Assembly: GCF_000005505.3 (NCBI RefSeq)
Contig: NC_016131.3
Location: 65,434,355-65,498,354, forward strand
Source of the DNA: Brachypodium distachyon
Taxonomy: Eukaryota; Streptophyta; Magnoliopsida; Poales; Poaceae
Length of the DNA stretch: 64,000 nt
Direction: 5' to 3'
Shown here: positions 45,060 through 56,100 of the stretch, in pieces
Position numbering within the stretch: position 1 is the stretch's first letter
How the letters are laid out: every line of letters starts with the position of its first letter
Program-made: the position numbers and the translations under genes
The notes under the pieces: model-generated
Seen by the model: the letters and a program-made list of their open reading frames with translations, nothing else
The model's database searches: none
Told to the model about the DNA's origin: nothing

Positions 45060-45955
45060 ATCACTTTCAGGTATATCACGGAGTCATATTGTAGGTTTAT
45101 CTATGCATACTATCCCCGGGTACCTCCGTATTTACAAACATATCAGTTTCATCTACAACTACTTGACAAGTTATCTTCACATACTTGCCGGTTCATCAAT
45201 ACCTATTTACAAGTTCATCCACACCTAATTATCAGGTTTCTTTCACCTACTTGCCGTTTTAACTGTGCATACTTGACAGATTACCTACTCCTACTTGTCA
45301 AATTATCTTCATCTACTTGCTGGTTTAATTGTACCCTATCTACGTATACCTGTCATGTTACCTTCACCAATTTTCCGGTTTAATTGTGTCCACTTGCCAG
45401 ATTACCTACACATACTTGCCGGTTTAAGTGTGTCTACTTGCCAAATTATCTACACCTAATTGCCAGGTTACGTTCACCTAGTTGCTGGCTTCATTATGCC
45501 TACTTGCCAGATTACCTGCATATACTTTCTAGGTTACCTACACATACTTGCCCGGTTTGTTTCACCCACTTGCCGGTTTAATTGCGTCTACTTGCCAGAT
45601 TACCTGCGCCTACTTGCCAGGTTACCTACACATAATTGCCACGTTACCTTCACGTACTTGATGGTTTAATTGTGCATACTTGCCAGGTTACCTAATCCTA
45701 TTTGCGGTTTAATTGTGTCTACTTGCCACATTACCTACACCTATTTGCCAGGTTAGCTACACATACTTGCTAGGTTACCTTCACCTACTTGCTGGTTTAA
45801 TTGTGCCTAGTTGCCAGATTATCTGTATCTAATTGTCAGGTTACCTACACATATTTGCCAGGTTACCACACCTACTTGCCGATTTAATTGTGCCTACTTG
45901 TCAGATTACTCGCGTCTACTTGTAAGGTTACTTGCACCTACTTCACAGTATACAT
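45060..45955. repeat. 22-bp satellite with higher-order pattern
   Basis: About 40 head-to-tail degenerate units of roughly 22 bp built on ACCTACACATACTTGCCAGGTT. Variants alternate (TTACCTTCACCTACTTGCCGG, TTTAATTGTGCCTACTTGCCAG), giving a loose 66-88 bp higher-order period. Divergence is high at the left end and lower in the middle. It has no match elsewhere in the window. Open frames across it are by-products. Confidence 0.9.
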
Positions 45956-45999
45956 GCACATGTTTGTGTAACTAACAAGGAAACTCGTTAACATAAATA

Positions 46000-46092
46000 G
46001 TCCCTCCGATTCATAAAAAATGTCACCCACTTAGTACAAAATTGTACTAACCTAGTACAAAATGGACGACACTTTTTATGGATCGGAAGGAG
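46000..46092. mobile_element. short Stowaway-like MITE
   Basis: Inverted ends GTCCCTCCGATTCATAAAAA and TTTTTATGGATCGGAAGGAG bordered by TA, with TAGTACAAAAT repeated in the centre. 93 bp. Confidence 0.83.
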
Positions 46093-46129
46093 TAGCTGAT
46101 AAGCTGATCTATAGTCCATTTCTTAACTA

Positions 46130-46242
46130 CACCCTCCGTCCATATTAAGTGTCGATATATTACATGTATCTAGACGTATTTTAGTGTATACATACGTCCA
46201 TTTTTAGACAAATTTGAGTCACTTAATATGGGACGGAAGGAG
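46130..46242. mobile_element. Stowaway MITE
   Basis: 113 bp bordered by TA. Left end CACCCTCCGTCCATATTAAG, right end CTTAATATGGGACGGAAGGAG (outer 20 bases), with the internal TACATGTATCTAGACG and AAATTTGAGTCA segments. It is in the opposite orientation to most other copies. Confidence 0.87.
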
Positions 46243-46762
46243 TATTTTTTGGCATGGCCTATTTTCTTTGGTTAAATTTTGACAACATACAAAATACATC
46301 AGTACATGAACTACTCGACACATCGAGGTAAAGAGAGACAAAATTTAAGCAATCAGTGCATCACAACTTTAGAAGTCACATTCAGGTTTCAAACTATTTT
46401 GGAGCTACATTCAATACCCAATATCAAGCCTCAACAATCTTGCTTATGCTTAAGTGTCTTAGGGGCATAGTACAGCAGGTCAGCAGCTTTACCTTGTAGC
46501 AGCACTTCACAGCAACACAAACACACGCACTGGAACCTGCACCAAATAGCACGCAGCAAAACGAGATGCAAATTTCAGGCAGAATCGAGGCAAGATGGAG
46601 ACGAGCGAGCCAAACAGCTGACCGTGGATGGGGCCATATGCCACTGGACACACATCTGAGCTTGATCTCACCAACCGCTAGCACCTGCACCTACACTGAC
46701 GCCGCCAAATCTTGCCTCTTGCTCGGGATTTGGGGGCCGCGTGTGCCCCAACGCCGACGACT

Positions 46763-46948
46763 CCCCGCTGCCGCAGCCGTGCGCCCTTGCTCCGTCGACG
46801 CCCCGCCGCCGCAGCCGTGCGCCCCTGCTCCGTCGAAGCCCGCCGCCGCGGCCGCACGCCCCTGCTCTGTCGAAGCCCGCCGTCGAGGGCGCACGTCCCT
46901 GCTCCGACGACGCCCCACCGTTGCGGCCGCGCGCTGCTCCGCCGTCCT
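46763..46948. repeat. GC-rich minisatellite, 38-bp unit
   Basis: Units start at 46763, 46801, 46839 and 46876 (38, 38, 37 and 37 bp), with a partial fifth from 46913. Each carries CCGCCGCCGCAGCC then GTGCGCCCCTGCTCCGTCGA with decreasing fidelity. It is open in several frames because it is almost free of A/T-rich stops. Confidence 0.85.
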
Positions 46949-47178
46949 CCGCCACCGATGCAGCCGCGCCCTATTCTGCCTCCATGGTGGCATCTGCTTC
47001 AATTGAGAGAGTCAGTAGACCAGAGAGAGAGAGAGAGCGCTAAACTGAGAGAAGGCAGAGGAAAAGAGGGGATCGGGAGGGAGTTAGATCGGACAGTTCA
47101 CGGCGCGCCGCACGGTAAGACGAAGTGGGGCACGTGCCCCACTTAGAATCTCCGTTTTTTTATTGAGGGAAAACACAG

Positions 47179-47385
47179 ATGTCAGTTGAGTTTACAAGTT
47201 TGATGTATTATCAGAAACGGAAATACACCAATCGAGCCACTCGTTATCAGTTGGGCTTTCCGTCTGATCAAACGATACCGTTTATGCAGGATGTTCTGCT
47301 GAGTTTGTTTTCCCAACTGCAAACAGCTGCCTCACTATTAAAGCATAACGGAGCACAAAGTACGAATATTCAACCGGAAAATTAA
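47179..47385 (+). other. unassigned 68-codon open frame, coding-like
   Basis: Starts ATGTCAGTTGAGTTTACAAG and encodes a 68-aa basic/aromatic N-terminal part (YYQKRKYTNRATRYQLGF) and a Leu/Gln-rich second half. Codon use and about 45% GC differ from neighbouring grass genes. After the stop come an inverted repeat (AGCCCGT...ACGGGCT, about 47418-47439) and a further open stretch ending at 47580 with PYDPDRQVFVRPALLTPKF. I do not recognise either peptide. It could be captured or foreign sequence, or chance. Confidence 0.3.
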
Positions 47386-47580
47386 ACGGAAAATCTTGAT
47401 GTTGTGCTGAATCCAGCCCGTGGTTTTATACGGGCTTGTGGGCTTCTTTCTTCAGCGCACTGAAGCTATTGTTCGCACGCATTCCTTACCTTATGATCCG
47501 GACCGCCAGGTTTTTGTTCGTCCGGCCCTTCTGACACCGAAATTTGTGAGCGTAAACATTACCCTTGACGCTGTCTCTTA

Positions 47581-50500
47581 GTACTTTAATAGACAATATT
47601 CAATACGGCATCATAAGTAAAAAAGAAAGGGATTGCTATCATATTTATCATACGAAGTAGTTATAATTCTTGACACAAGCTTCCGGACTCTACAGAACAC
47701 TGAAAGTCTGAAACTATGTCTGAACAAATATGGACCCTACGGTTATCAGAACAGCCTGCTAGTTTTTGCTTCTGCGTTCTTCTCCTCGTCTCAAGCTTTG
47801 AATATTTGTTGAGCCCCTGATCTTCTCGGGGCCAAAAGGGATCGGTTGGCTAACCTGGCTTGTTGCTGGAGGTGGCGTCCCGTTTCGGCTATCCTATTCA
47901 TCATATTCTTATGTTGTAGGAGTATCCATCCGGTTTGCATACGCAGATCGCCCGACTAAACTTCACCTTGGTGCGGCGCCCATAACTCATACGAGCAAGT
48001 CATAACACCAACCAGCCAGCCAACACAACACAGACTGGGGTCTGGGGGCGCCTCGCTGGCCTGGAGGTCGTCATCACCTCTAAAAGCCTGAAAACGAATG
48101 GGGCGAACAGATGAGGCCCGGCCAAGGGGAGCAGCGCGGAAAATGCTCGTTATGTACCAACATGATCTTCTCGGGGCCAAAAAAAAAAAACGACGCCAAA
48201 GTTCGTGCGCACCTTGTGGGTTGCCATCCAGGTGGAATATTTTGACGCGGAAACCACTAGAAAAGAAGCACGGGTAAAGAGTAAACCCCCAAGTTTGGGC
48301 AAGCTCTAATGGAGAGGGTATATTCCATTCGGATACCACCGTTACGGAATCAGGCACTTGGCACGCACTCCTGGTCTCCAGCGCTGCGATGACAGAATGC
48401 ACCAGCGATTTGGACCAATATAGAACTGAAGGGGCAATACATCATCAAGGACACGGAAGCGGCACGCCTGCACTATATATAACTTGAGCTGATAAACCGT
48501 AGACGAGAGTGGCTAAAACGAAGTTTTACCGAAAAGGATAGTACATCATCAAGGAAACAGACGCGGTCTGCCTGCATTTTTCTTCTTGACGAACCTCGTC
48601 GACTGCCAGTAATATAACATTGGCCTATAGACCGTAGACGAGAGGGACTGAAACCACAATTTTATCAACAAGTGTATTTGGTAAAGCCACGAAACGGTCT
48701 AACATGGTACAGATTCAGCACGGAGCAAGTACAACCTATGGCTAGTGATGCAAAACTTGCCCCCTGGGTTCCCCTTCTTCCTTTTTTTCTTTGTACAACT
48801 TCCGTCTACTCCCAAAAATGATGGTATCAGCAAACAAAATCAAAAGAAAAGTCTTGAGTTGGCCCACAAGTAAAACAAAACACTTCTTCACACACATAAA
48901 AAAAATAGAGAAGGAAAACCAGAACAACACAGGAGCTGAGAGCTTATCCAAACTCAGGCAGCAACTAGAAAAGTAAGCATTACTCCATTAGTTTATTACA
49001 GGGGAGACCAGTGCGAAATAAGCACTCAACAATCTGAAAGCTTATCAAATAGTACCCCTACTGCACCAAATAAAGCGCCCATTGGGACGAGGAAAGGCCG
49101 GCTTATCAACTATGACACGCAGATAAGAGGGGGCGCACCATACGTCCATACGCTCAACAACAACAACGCAAAAGATAAAAGAAAACGGCGACGTCAAGTT
49201 GCCACATCGCAACCTCTTGCGATGCCCCCTCGACCTCGCAGGTCAACCAGGCTCGGGTTAACAAATGATTAATATTATCTCCCGGCAAACGGAGCTGGTA
49301 TTATAATCACAAGTGGGGATGTGCAAGATCCTTCAGGAGCAAACGGCGTACTACGTCTTATCCAGTTATCCTCCGCCCGTCGGCCGTATCCATGCGTTCT
49401 GCTGTAGCACTAGCACCACCGGAGCAGCAGAGCAGAGGGAGACGGCGTACAAGGAAAGAAAATGCAACTTGACCAGAAATGACTGGCTGTCTGCGTCATT
49501 TAAGATCAATCAGTCGATAATTAAAACCGCTTGGCCCCAACAGGAAAAAATCACAAAACCCACCAACTTGCAAGATAAGATGACAATGATGTGAATGATA
49601 AAAATGGGGCGGAGGAACATGCAGGACGAGCAGCTGGCAGGTTTTAGACCCCGTGCCAGAGGTGATATGGGATAATTGTCACTTTCAGAAAACAGGGAAA
49701 ACCGAGCAAGAACAAGACTATTCTCGGTAGTTAACGAGGTTTGCTTCAAACTTAAGACACTGGAATAGGTAAATTCGAACAAAAGGACATGCTACAGATA
49801 ATATCCCTAGCTACAAAGCTGATCCTTGCAAATACAACTCCATGTGTCACTGAAATCTTCAGAGTGATGTTTCATGAGGTTGAACACAACAAAACAATAA
49901 CCATGGATATTACTAGATAGTAACTGAAGCATATGGAATTGGAGTTAAATCTACAGCAGTGCTCTAGTAAGTCATAACTGATAACACTAGTCTATGTTGA
50001 TATTTGATAACAGATAGATTACATTGGTAGCTTCAATCAATTACACTTGCCTTCCAGTAATTCCTGGAAAACGTTCAAATGCTAACAAAAGACTAGTTCC
50101 CTAAAACATCAACAAACCCACTGTCAACTCCTTTCCTAGTTCCCATCAAACAAATGAGATAAAGTTTCCAAGAATGCCCACAAACTTACTTCTCGCCCCT
50201 ATGGAAATTGACTATAAGTGCCTATACAGTTCACCGCAGTAATGCACATATGGAAGCACACCAAACAAGCGGCAAGCCTTTCATACAAAGAAAACTTTGA
50301 CAAAAGTAAACGGTAATACATAATGTATTCCACGGTAAAGATAATGAGACACAAAGCAAGTAATCCAGAAATGTCCCTTGTGACCTATAGCATGTTCCTA
50401 AAATGTTTGAAGTGCTGCAGTTATCAACTCCCAATTACCAGAATGCTTCAACTGATTAGGATTGTTTCCATCACAATTAGCAAAACTGAACTGCATTGTT

Positions 50501-50634
50501 GCATGGTAACATCCGCAGCAAGTCCCCTCGCAAACTAAAGGTTAGCAGACAGGAAGAGATCAGTCAAGAGCAGCTTCAATAATTGACTTTCTAACTACCA
50601 CATGAACATCTATCACACACCTTGAAGTTGTATT
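47581..50634. other. intergenic; some local duplications
   Basis: A 20-mer TGATCTTCTCGGGGCCAAAA is present at 47818-47837 and 48163-48182. An imperfect duplication with CATCATCAAGGA and CCGTAGACGAGAG landmarks lies at about 48433-48530 and 48540-48665. A 148-codon minus-strand frame (48402-47956) crosses the 325-bp segment between the 20-mers and has no recognisable domain. 49-50.6 kb is AT-rich; its right part is probably the 3' UTR of the next gene. Confidence 0.5.
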
Positions 50635-52245
50635 TCATTGACACCATGATGAGGGGGGCCTCAGAGACACATGAACTTCATGTTCTTCAGGACCAACACG
50701 GTATTTAGGAACAATAATTTCTAGACCTGTTCCTGTTTCATCACAGTATGCTTCCAAAGTAGCATCTTCTGGAATCCGGGTAGGCAATGTAACTTCCCTA
50801 ATAAAATCTCCTGGTGAACAATGCTCAGGGGAAGAATCCGCCAACTTGAAGGTCCGATCATGCCGCTTCAGGACTGGCATCCGACCAACACTAGTGCATG
50901 ATATCTTAACGATCCCATTTGTGGGAGTGTTCTTCCATGTAACCTTCACCTTTTGTATATCAGCAAATGGCAGACTAATGATGATCAAGTAGCCCTTGCT
51001 ATCTTCATATATTGTTTTTGCAGCAGTTACTGGCCCAGAAGCATGGCGCATTACACCAGAGAAGTCATTCATCCATGATGGCTCAAAGCTGTGGCTTACA
51101 TCCATGTCCTGCAACTTGTCTGAATTTGAATTGCTGCAGTCCTCTTCCATGGCAGAGGGGGAGGAATCCTTTCGGCGTTTATGGCACACAGCTGAGATGT
51201 CCAAACCATCCCCAGAACCATGCTTCGATGCATGTGTTGACAGGTTAAGACCAGAACCATTCAGCAACTTCTTGTGATGGCCATGTGCGGTGCTCTTTGC
51301 TGGAGCAGCAGTTGCTGGCCTCTCGAGCTCAAATTCTGTGCTCGGAAGATTCCTCCATGACTCAAAATCACCCGCCTCAGTGGGGATCGAGAAATTGGCA
51401 TCCCTCCCGGTGAGCTCAAACCACCTCTTCAGATCGGCCTCAGGCACACCCACCAGATTCGGTGTCCGCACAATCTCAATCCCATGAAGGCACTGGGGGT
51501 TTGACAGCCCACGATAATGCTTACGTTGCATCCGGTGTGAGCGCACAAACCCTTTGTCTGCGCTGAAAGGAAACTGCGGCTCACCAAGGCGTGAGTGACC
51601 ATTCATGAAGCTCCTCAGCTGCATCTTCCCCAGGGCATTCTCTGGCCGGTCCTTAAACACCCACATGTACATGTTCTCCATGTCGTGCTGAACCAGGAAA
51701 GCATCCAGCGTGGCATTATTACCATTCACACCGGCCGTGGCTGCCTTTGACTTGCCACCCTTATCAGCCGACATGACCGGCTTGAAGTAGTGGGTGAAGA
51801 AGAACCATGCACCCCAGATGCTATCGTTCCGCTTCACGCACTTGCGTGCGGCGCTGGAACCGGAGCTCTTTGTGTGAGACACAGGGACAATTGTCATTGT
51901 GGATACTGGGGCAGAGGCCACCCCAGCAGCAGCAGGCGAGTCTGAGTCATAGAGCTGCGGGCAGCCGAGGCCGACATCTAGCATGTCTACGTTGGATTCA
52001 TGGAGAGTGTTTGTCTGCAGGGCGGGAGGGGGAGGGGAGGGGTCAGCGGCGAGGGGGAGGTTGATGTCAGGGGGGGCGGCCGCCGCGGCATGGAGGCAGC
52101 GTTGGAAGGGCCCCGGCGGCGGGAGGAAGAGGTCGAAATCGTCGTGGGAGGCGGTGTCCATGGAGAGGAAGGTGGAGGGGCCCTGGTGCGGATGGTGGGC
52201 CGTGGCGGTATCCATGGAGAGCGCGGTGAGCAGCGACTCCCCCAT
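50635..52245 (-). CDS. HSP20-like (alpha-crystallin domain) protein, long plant type
   Basis: Single-exon 536-aa protein. The C-terminal 120 or so residues (about 410-530) form an alpha-crystallin/HSP20-like beta sandwich: KTIYEDSKGYLIIISLPFAD, then VKVTWKNTPTNGIVKISC, and later REVTLPTRIPEDATLEAYCD and GLEIIVPKY, matching the strand pattern and the A-x-x-x-N/D-G-x-L position of that fold. The long N-terminal part carries repeated LSMDTA motifs, Pro-rich segments and a conserved block (DSIWGAWFFFTHYFKPV, then DMENMYMWVFKDRPENALGKMQLRS). This layout matches an uncharacterised plant HSP20-like chaperone-superfamily group, not a classical small HSP of about 17 kDa. The start is the first in-frame ATG (52245); the frame stays open 32 codons further upstream without an ATG. 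The function is not established. Confidence 0.85.
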   Translation of the reverse strand: MGESLLTALSMDTATAHHPHQGPSTFLSMDTASHDDFDLFLPPPGPFQRCLHAAAAAPPDINLPLAADPSPPPPALQTNTLHESNVDMLDVGLGCPQLYDSDSPAAAGVASAPVSTMTIVPVSHTKSSGSSAARKCVKRNDSIWGAWFFFTHYFKPVMSADKGGKSKAATAGVNGNNATLDAFLVQHDMENMYMWVFKDRPENALGKMQLRSFMNGHSRLGEPQFPFSADKGFVRSHRMQRKHYRGLSNPQCLHGIEIVRTPNLVGVPEADLKRWFELTGRDANFSIPTEAGDFESWRNLPSTEFELERPATAAPAKSTAHGHHKKLLNGSGLNLSTHASKHGSGDGLDISAVCHKRRKDSSPSAMEEDCSNSNSDKLQDMDVSHSFEPSWMNDFSGVMRHASGPVTAAKTIYEDSKGYLIIISLPFADIQKVKVTWKNTPTNGIVKISCTSVGRMPVLKRHDRTFKLADSSPEHCSPGDFIREVTLPTRIPEDATLEAYCDETGTGLEIIVPKYRVGPEEHEVHVSLRPPSSWCQ

Positions 52246-53170
52246 GGCGGCAGCGTCGGCGGCCGTCAGTGGCGGAGCAGCCTTCTTCGAGGCCTCGTCC
52301 CCCGCCGACTGCGCGTCGTCCGTCGCTGCGCTGGTGTCCAACCCTTCGGCGCTTCCGCCTCCACCGCCTCCTCACCGCGCGCTCCTCTCCCCCAAATCTC
52401 TCCACGAGCATCAGTTAACAACCAGGCTTCACACCTCCCTCGCGTCCATTCCACGGCTGAGAGAAGATAGGGTCCTTTCCCCCCCTGCAAATCACACACA
52501 GGAACCACATCAACCTCCCACCAAAAACCTAAATCCAACAAAAAAAAATCCCAGCAATTCACAGGAACAGAGAGATCCGACCCCAAGCAAATCTAACAGC
52601 AGGAACGCCACGTACCTAGAGGAAATCCAAGGAGTCCGCGACTCTCAAATCGAAGAACAAACAACCAGGAACTTAGCGAAGACCTCCTGTTCCCCCCCTC
52701 CTCGCAGCAAAGTTGCAATCAATCAATCGAAATCAAATCGAATTCGTGTTGATGAGCAGCGGGTGGGGGAGGTGGGAAGGAGGGAGACGGTAACGGAGGA
52801 AGGGGGGAGTTAAAGGCCACGGTGGGCGCAGACCGGGGGCGGGGGAGGAGAGGCGCCCTCCCCCAGAAGGAGCCGGGACGAGGGGAGGGTGGGGGGCCGT
52901 TACTTGACGGTGACGGCTTGGTGCGCAGGCGGATTGGCTCGGGTTGGATCGGGAAGGCGACGAGAAGGAGAAGGAAGGCAGTGGCACGCCCGTAATTTGA
53001 CGCGGAAAAGCGGTGGTGCTCTGGCGTGCCGTGCGGTTGGATTGGATCCGTGGATGGATGAATTGGGCCTCCCTTCCTCTCCCCTCCCCCTCTGTTCGCA
53101 GTCTCGGTTGGGGTGCAACGTTTCCAAAACTTCATTTGTTTTGGATTCTGCTTGGAGGGTGGAATACAAA
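52246..53170 (-). promoter_or_regulatory. leader and promoter of the HSP20-like gene
   Basis: GC-rich sequence upstream of the start codon. Several plausible GT/AG sites between 52.4 and 52.7 kb suggest a 5' UTR intron, but I cannot fix it. No clear TATA box is seen. Confidence 0.45.
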
Positions 53171-56100
53171 ACAGCAGACTTATTTTAAGATTACTACCAT
53201 AAGAGTCCGTGTGATGCTATAGATCAACAAGAACATCCATTCAAATTTTACCAAAACTGCATATTTTTTTGATCAAGTACAACTTAGCAATGAACAATCA
53301 GTAGGACTGAAATTTAAGACATATTGATATTTGAGAAACTTTTAAGCAGTTCATAATTAGTTATGAACCATCACCAGCGATAGGCAGGGTCGAGTTGTAC
53401 ATCGGCAAGCGTAGTTCATCCACAAAATTAAATAAGATATTTGTGAAGACATACGTCCAATACACATCCCATTAGCATTAAATCCATGCATGTTACCAAT
53501 TTCCTTGCCCAAAAAACTCCAGAATGTCTAGGCATGGCAATATAAAATGATTTTTCTTCTGTTAAACTCAACACACCAAACAAAAATCATCTCGTCTAAT
53601 CTTCTTTCGAGTCAACCAATATGGGGATTTATGCACAACAGAGAGCCCGTGCGGGCCCCCGCAGGTGTGACGTCTACGTGGGCGCTAGGCACCTGGAAGC
53701 ACATGGGAAGGTCCGGTAGGTGGCAGCGGGCGGCGAGGATTTGGCGTCGGGGCGGCGCGGCCCGTGCGGAAGCAGCCGACGGGCGGCGCAATGGGCTTCG
53801 GCTCGCAACTACTCGTGGACGAATCTAAGCTGGACGAGGAGGTTGCAGAGGGGAGAAGAGACGCCGGAGGGGACCAAGGCGGGGGAAGGGTATTTCTCCT
53901 CCTCCTGTTGAGGCCTTCGACGCACGGCGCCAGGAGAGGGTGGCCGCGTCGCGGGAGGGCTGCAGTGCCGCCGGCAGGTGGGAAGAGTTACAACACCCGC
54001 GATGGAGACAGTAGCAGCACGGATCTTAGGCGTGTGCAGACAGATCGGGTGAGGTCGTGATGAGCGTTTTTTTCGGGGAGTTCGTGTTGGACTTGGAGAG
54101 GAGGAGGAAGAACTGTAGAGAGGGGCGAGGGATTTGGGGCGAGCGAGGCGAACTACGGGCAACGCCCGCGGTCCTCACCACCAACTCCAATTTAATAGAT
54201 AGTAATAGAGTTTCCAGTCAAAAAAATAGATAGTAATAGATAAAACAGACTATGGCCGTAGGCAAGCAGCAACAGTAACAAATTCGTTAGGATGAAGTTT
54301 ACGTCCTTCCTAGCGTAAATGTGCAATACAGGGGGTTACGCGTACAGTTTTAACATAAAGTTTTGTATTAATCGTCCCCATTAATTAATCAAGATATAGT
54401 GTAGCCCATTCGCAACTAGCAACAAACTAGTTTAGGAGAACAAACTATTACTAAATCATGAAAAAAAAAATCATGGTACGAATGCAAACGATGAATTATA
54501 CAGGTTCAACAAGTGAGAAACTACTAGATGGAAAACAAAGATGGTGATGCTAGCAATGAAAACGATGTCCCTGATGGCGCTCTAGTGTCGTCGTAAGCAA
54601 GGGGAAGGCCCCCCTACTTCTCCTTCTTTCTCTTCTATTCTTCTTGGTTATGTGGAGAATCGAAAACCTCCTCTAGATTGGATCTATCCTTTAGGACGAT
54701 TTCTTTATTTTTGCTTCCGCCTCCCGTCATTGTTTATATGCCAACAAAGATCCATAACTCTGAAAAATATGAGAAAATGGTGGTTTAATAACTTTACATC
54801 TAACCTGCCTTCCAAAGGTCACCTTCAGAAAAGGAAGCAAATATGTAGGACCCACGTGCCCTATTGGTGCACCGTGGGCAGGGTGCATGAAAAGGGGACG
54901 TGGGACACTCGTGCGCTCTCTGGCTTAGCCCTTCTATGTGTTTTGGAAGCCTCTCGGAACTTTTGAACATATTTTTCCTTTGTTTCCTTGAATGGCAAAA
55001 TACCTGAATCTGACAGAACAAACGCGGAACCAACTGACATCTTCATCAACATGGGTGACACGGGTGGCGTCGACGGGGTTGGCAACGATGGTGCTTTACC
55101 ACCACCTCCTTCTTCCAGCGGCATACATACATCTTACTCTTTCTATTGTCATGGTTTGGGTATCTATTTTGTTGGGAGATAGAAGTTTTATCCTACCGTC
55201 TACTGTTGTGTTACAATCTAATTTGCATGATCTGGCCTGATTTAGTTTACATGGCATGTTTTTAGAAATCAAATTAATACTAAAATTACCCATATTCTCA
55301 ACAAAAGGTAACAAGGTGTCCATCGACTGTTTCACAAGAATTTTGATGCTTTAATGGCCGTAAGAATAAAATGTTGTTTTCACTTGATAAGTTGCTAAGG
55401 GTGTCACAAGAACAGGAGCGACTGTTTGCAACAGGTCTCTCTGTCCACATTTAGGGCACTACAATTGCAAGATACTCTTAGATAAATGATCAGTGGAGAA
55501 TAAGATTTTAAATTTCTAAAATCGTCTGCAATCAAAACAACGTAAGAATGGACACCTCGTTCTTAGTACCCCTCCCCTCCGGCCAAATTATTTGTCGCAG
55601 ATTTTGTATGAAGAAAGTAGTATTTTTTACATTGTCATGAAAATCGCCAAAGGTCATAACTTCTAGTCTGTACAATGGCATTTCCCCTTTTGATGTTGTG
55701 CTCCATAACTCCTCAACTATCCGATGATATATGCTAGGAGTATATTTTTTTGTGAAGAGAAATTGACGGTCACAGAGTGGACGGTTGACGCCACCAAAAG
55801 TTTAGATCATTGGAAAAAGCAGGTAAACGAGAGGAAAACCAAAAGTGCCAATACGCTTGCGAAATTGCCAAGCTCCATGTATTGCGAAAAAACCACACCC
55901 GCGAAAATTGGCGAACACGTACGTCACTCCGGTCGGCGCTTAATGTCCGCACGCACTGCCACGACGACTTCACAACACGTCTTGCACGTCGGCCTGAGTT
56001 ATCGTTCAGCGTCCCTGGCCTTGGCTCCCAAGCGAAGCAACTGGCTCGTTCAGCCGCTCATTTCACGCGGTATCGCCCGGCCGGCCCGCGGCATGCTGCT

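Larger units (their letters stand above)
44683..47187 (-). mobile_element. candidate retro-insertion bounded by 13-bp repeats
   Basis: The 13-mer ACAGATGTCAGTT occurs at 44683-44695 and 47175-47187. The first copy is followed at once by a T-run, as expected for a poly(A)-tailed element inserted in minus orientation. The proposed insert (about 2.48 kb) contains GC-rich ends, the 22-bp satellite, two Stowaway MITEs and the 38-bp repeat. No reverse transcriptase is recognisable, so the element type is unknown and the boundary repeat could be coincidental. Confidence 0.45.

Noticed and set aside
47580..47592. CTGTCTCTTA resembling the end of a Tn5 mosaic end
   Set aside because: Only ten bases match and the next bases differ. 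Chance is the best explanation.
47956..48402. 148-codon open frame on the minus strand
   Set aside because: No family is recognised and there are no splice or promoter signals. It spans one copy of a 20-bp direct repeat, so it is likely repeat-derived.
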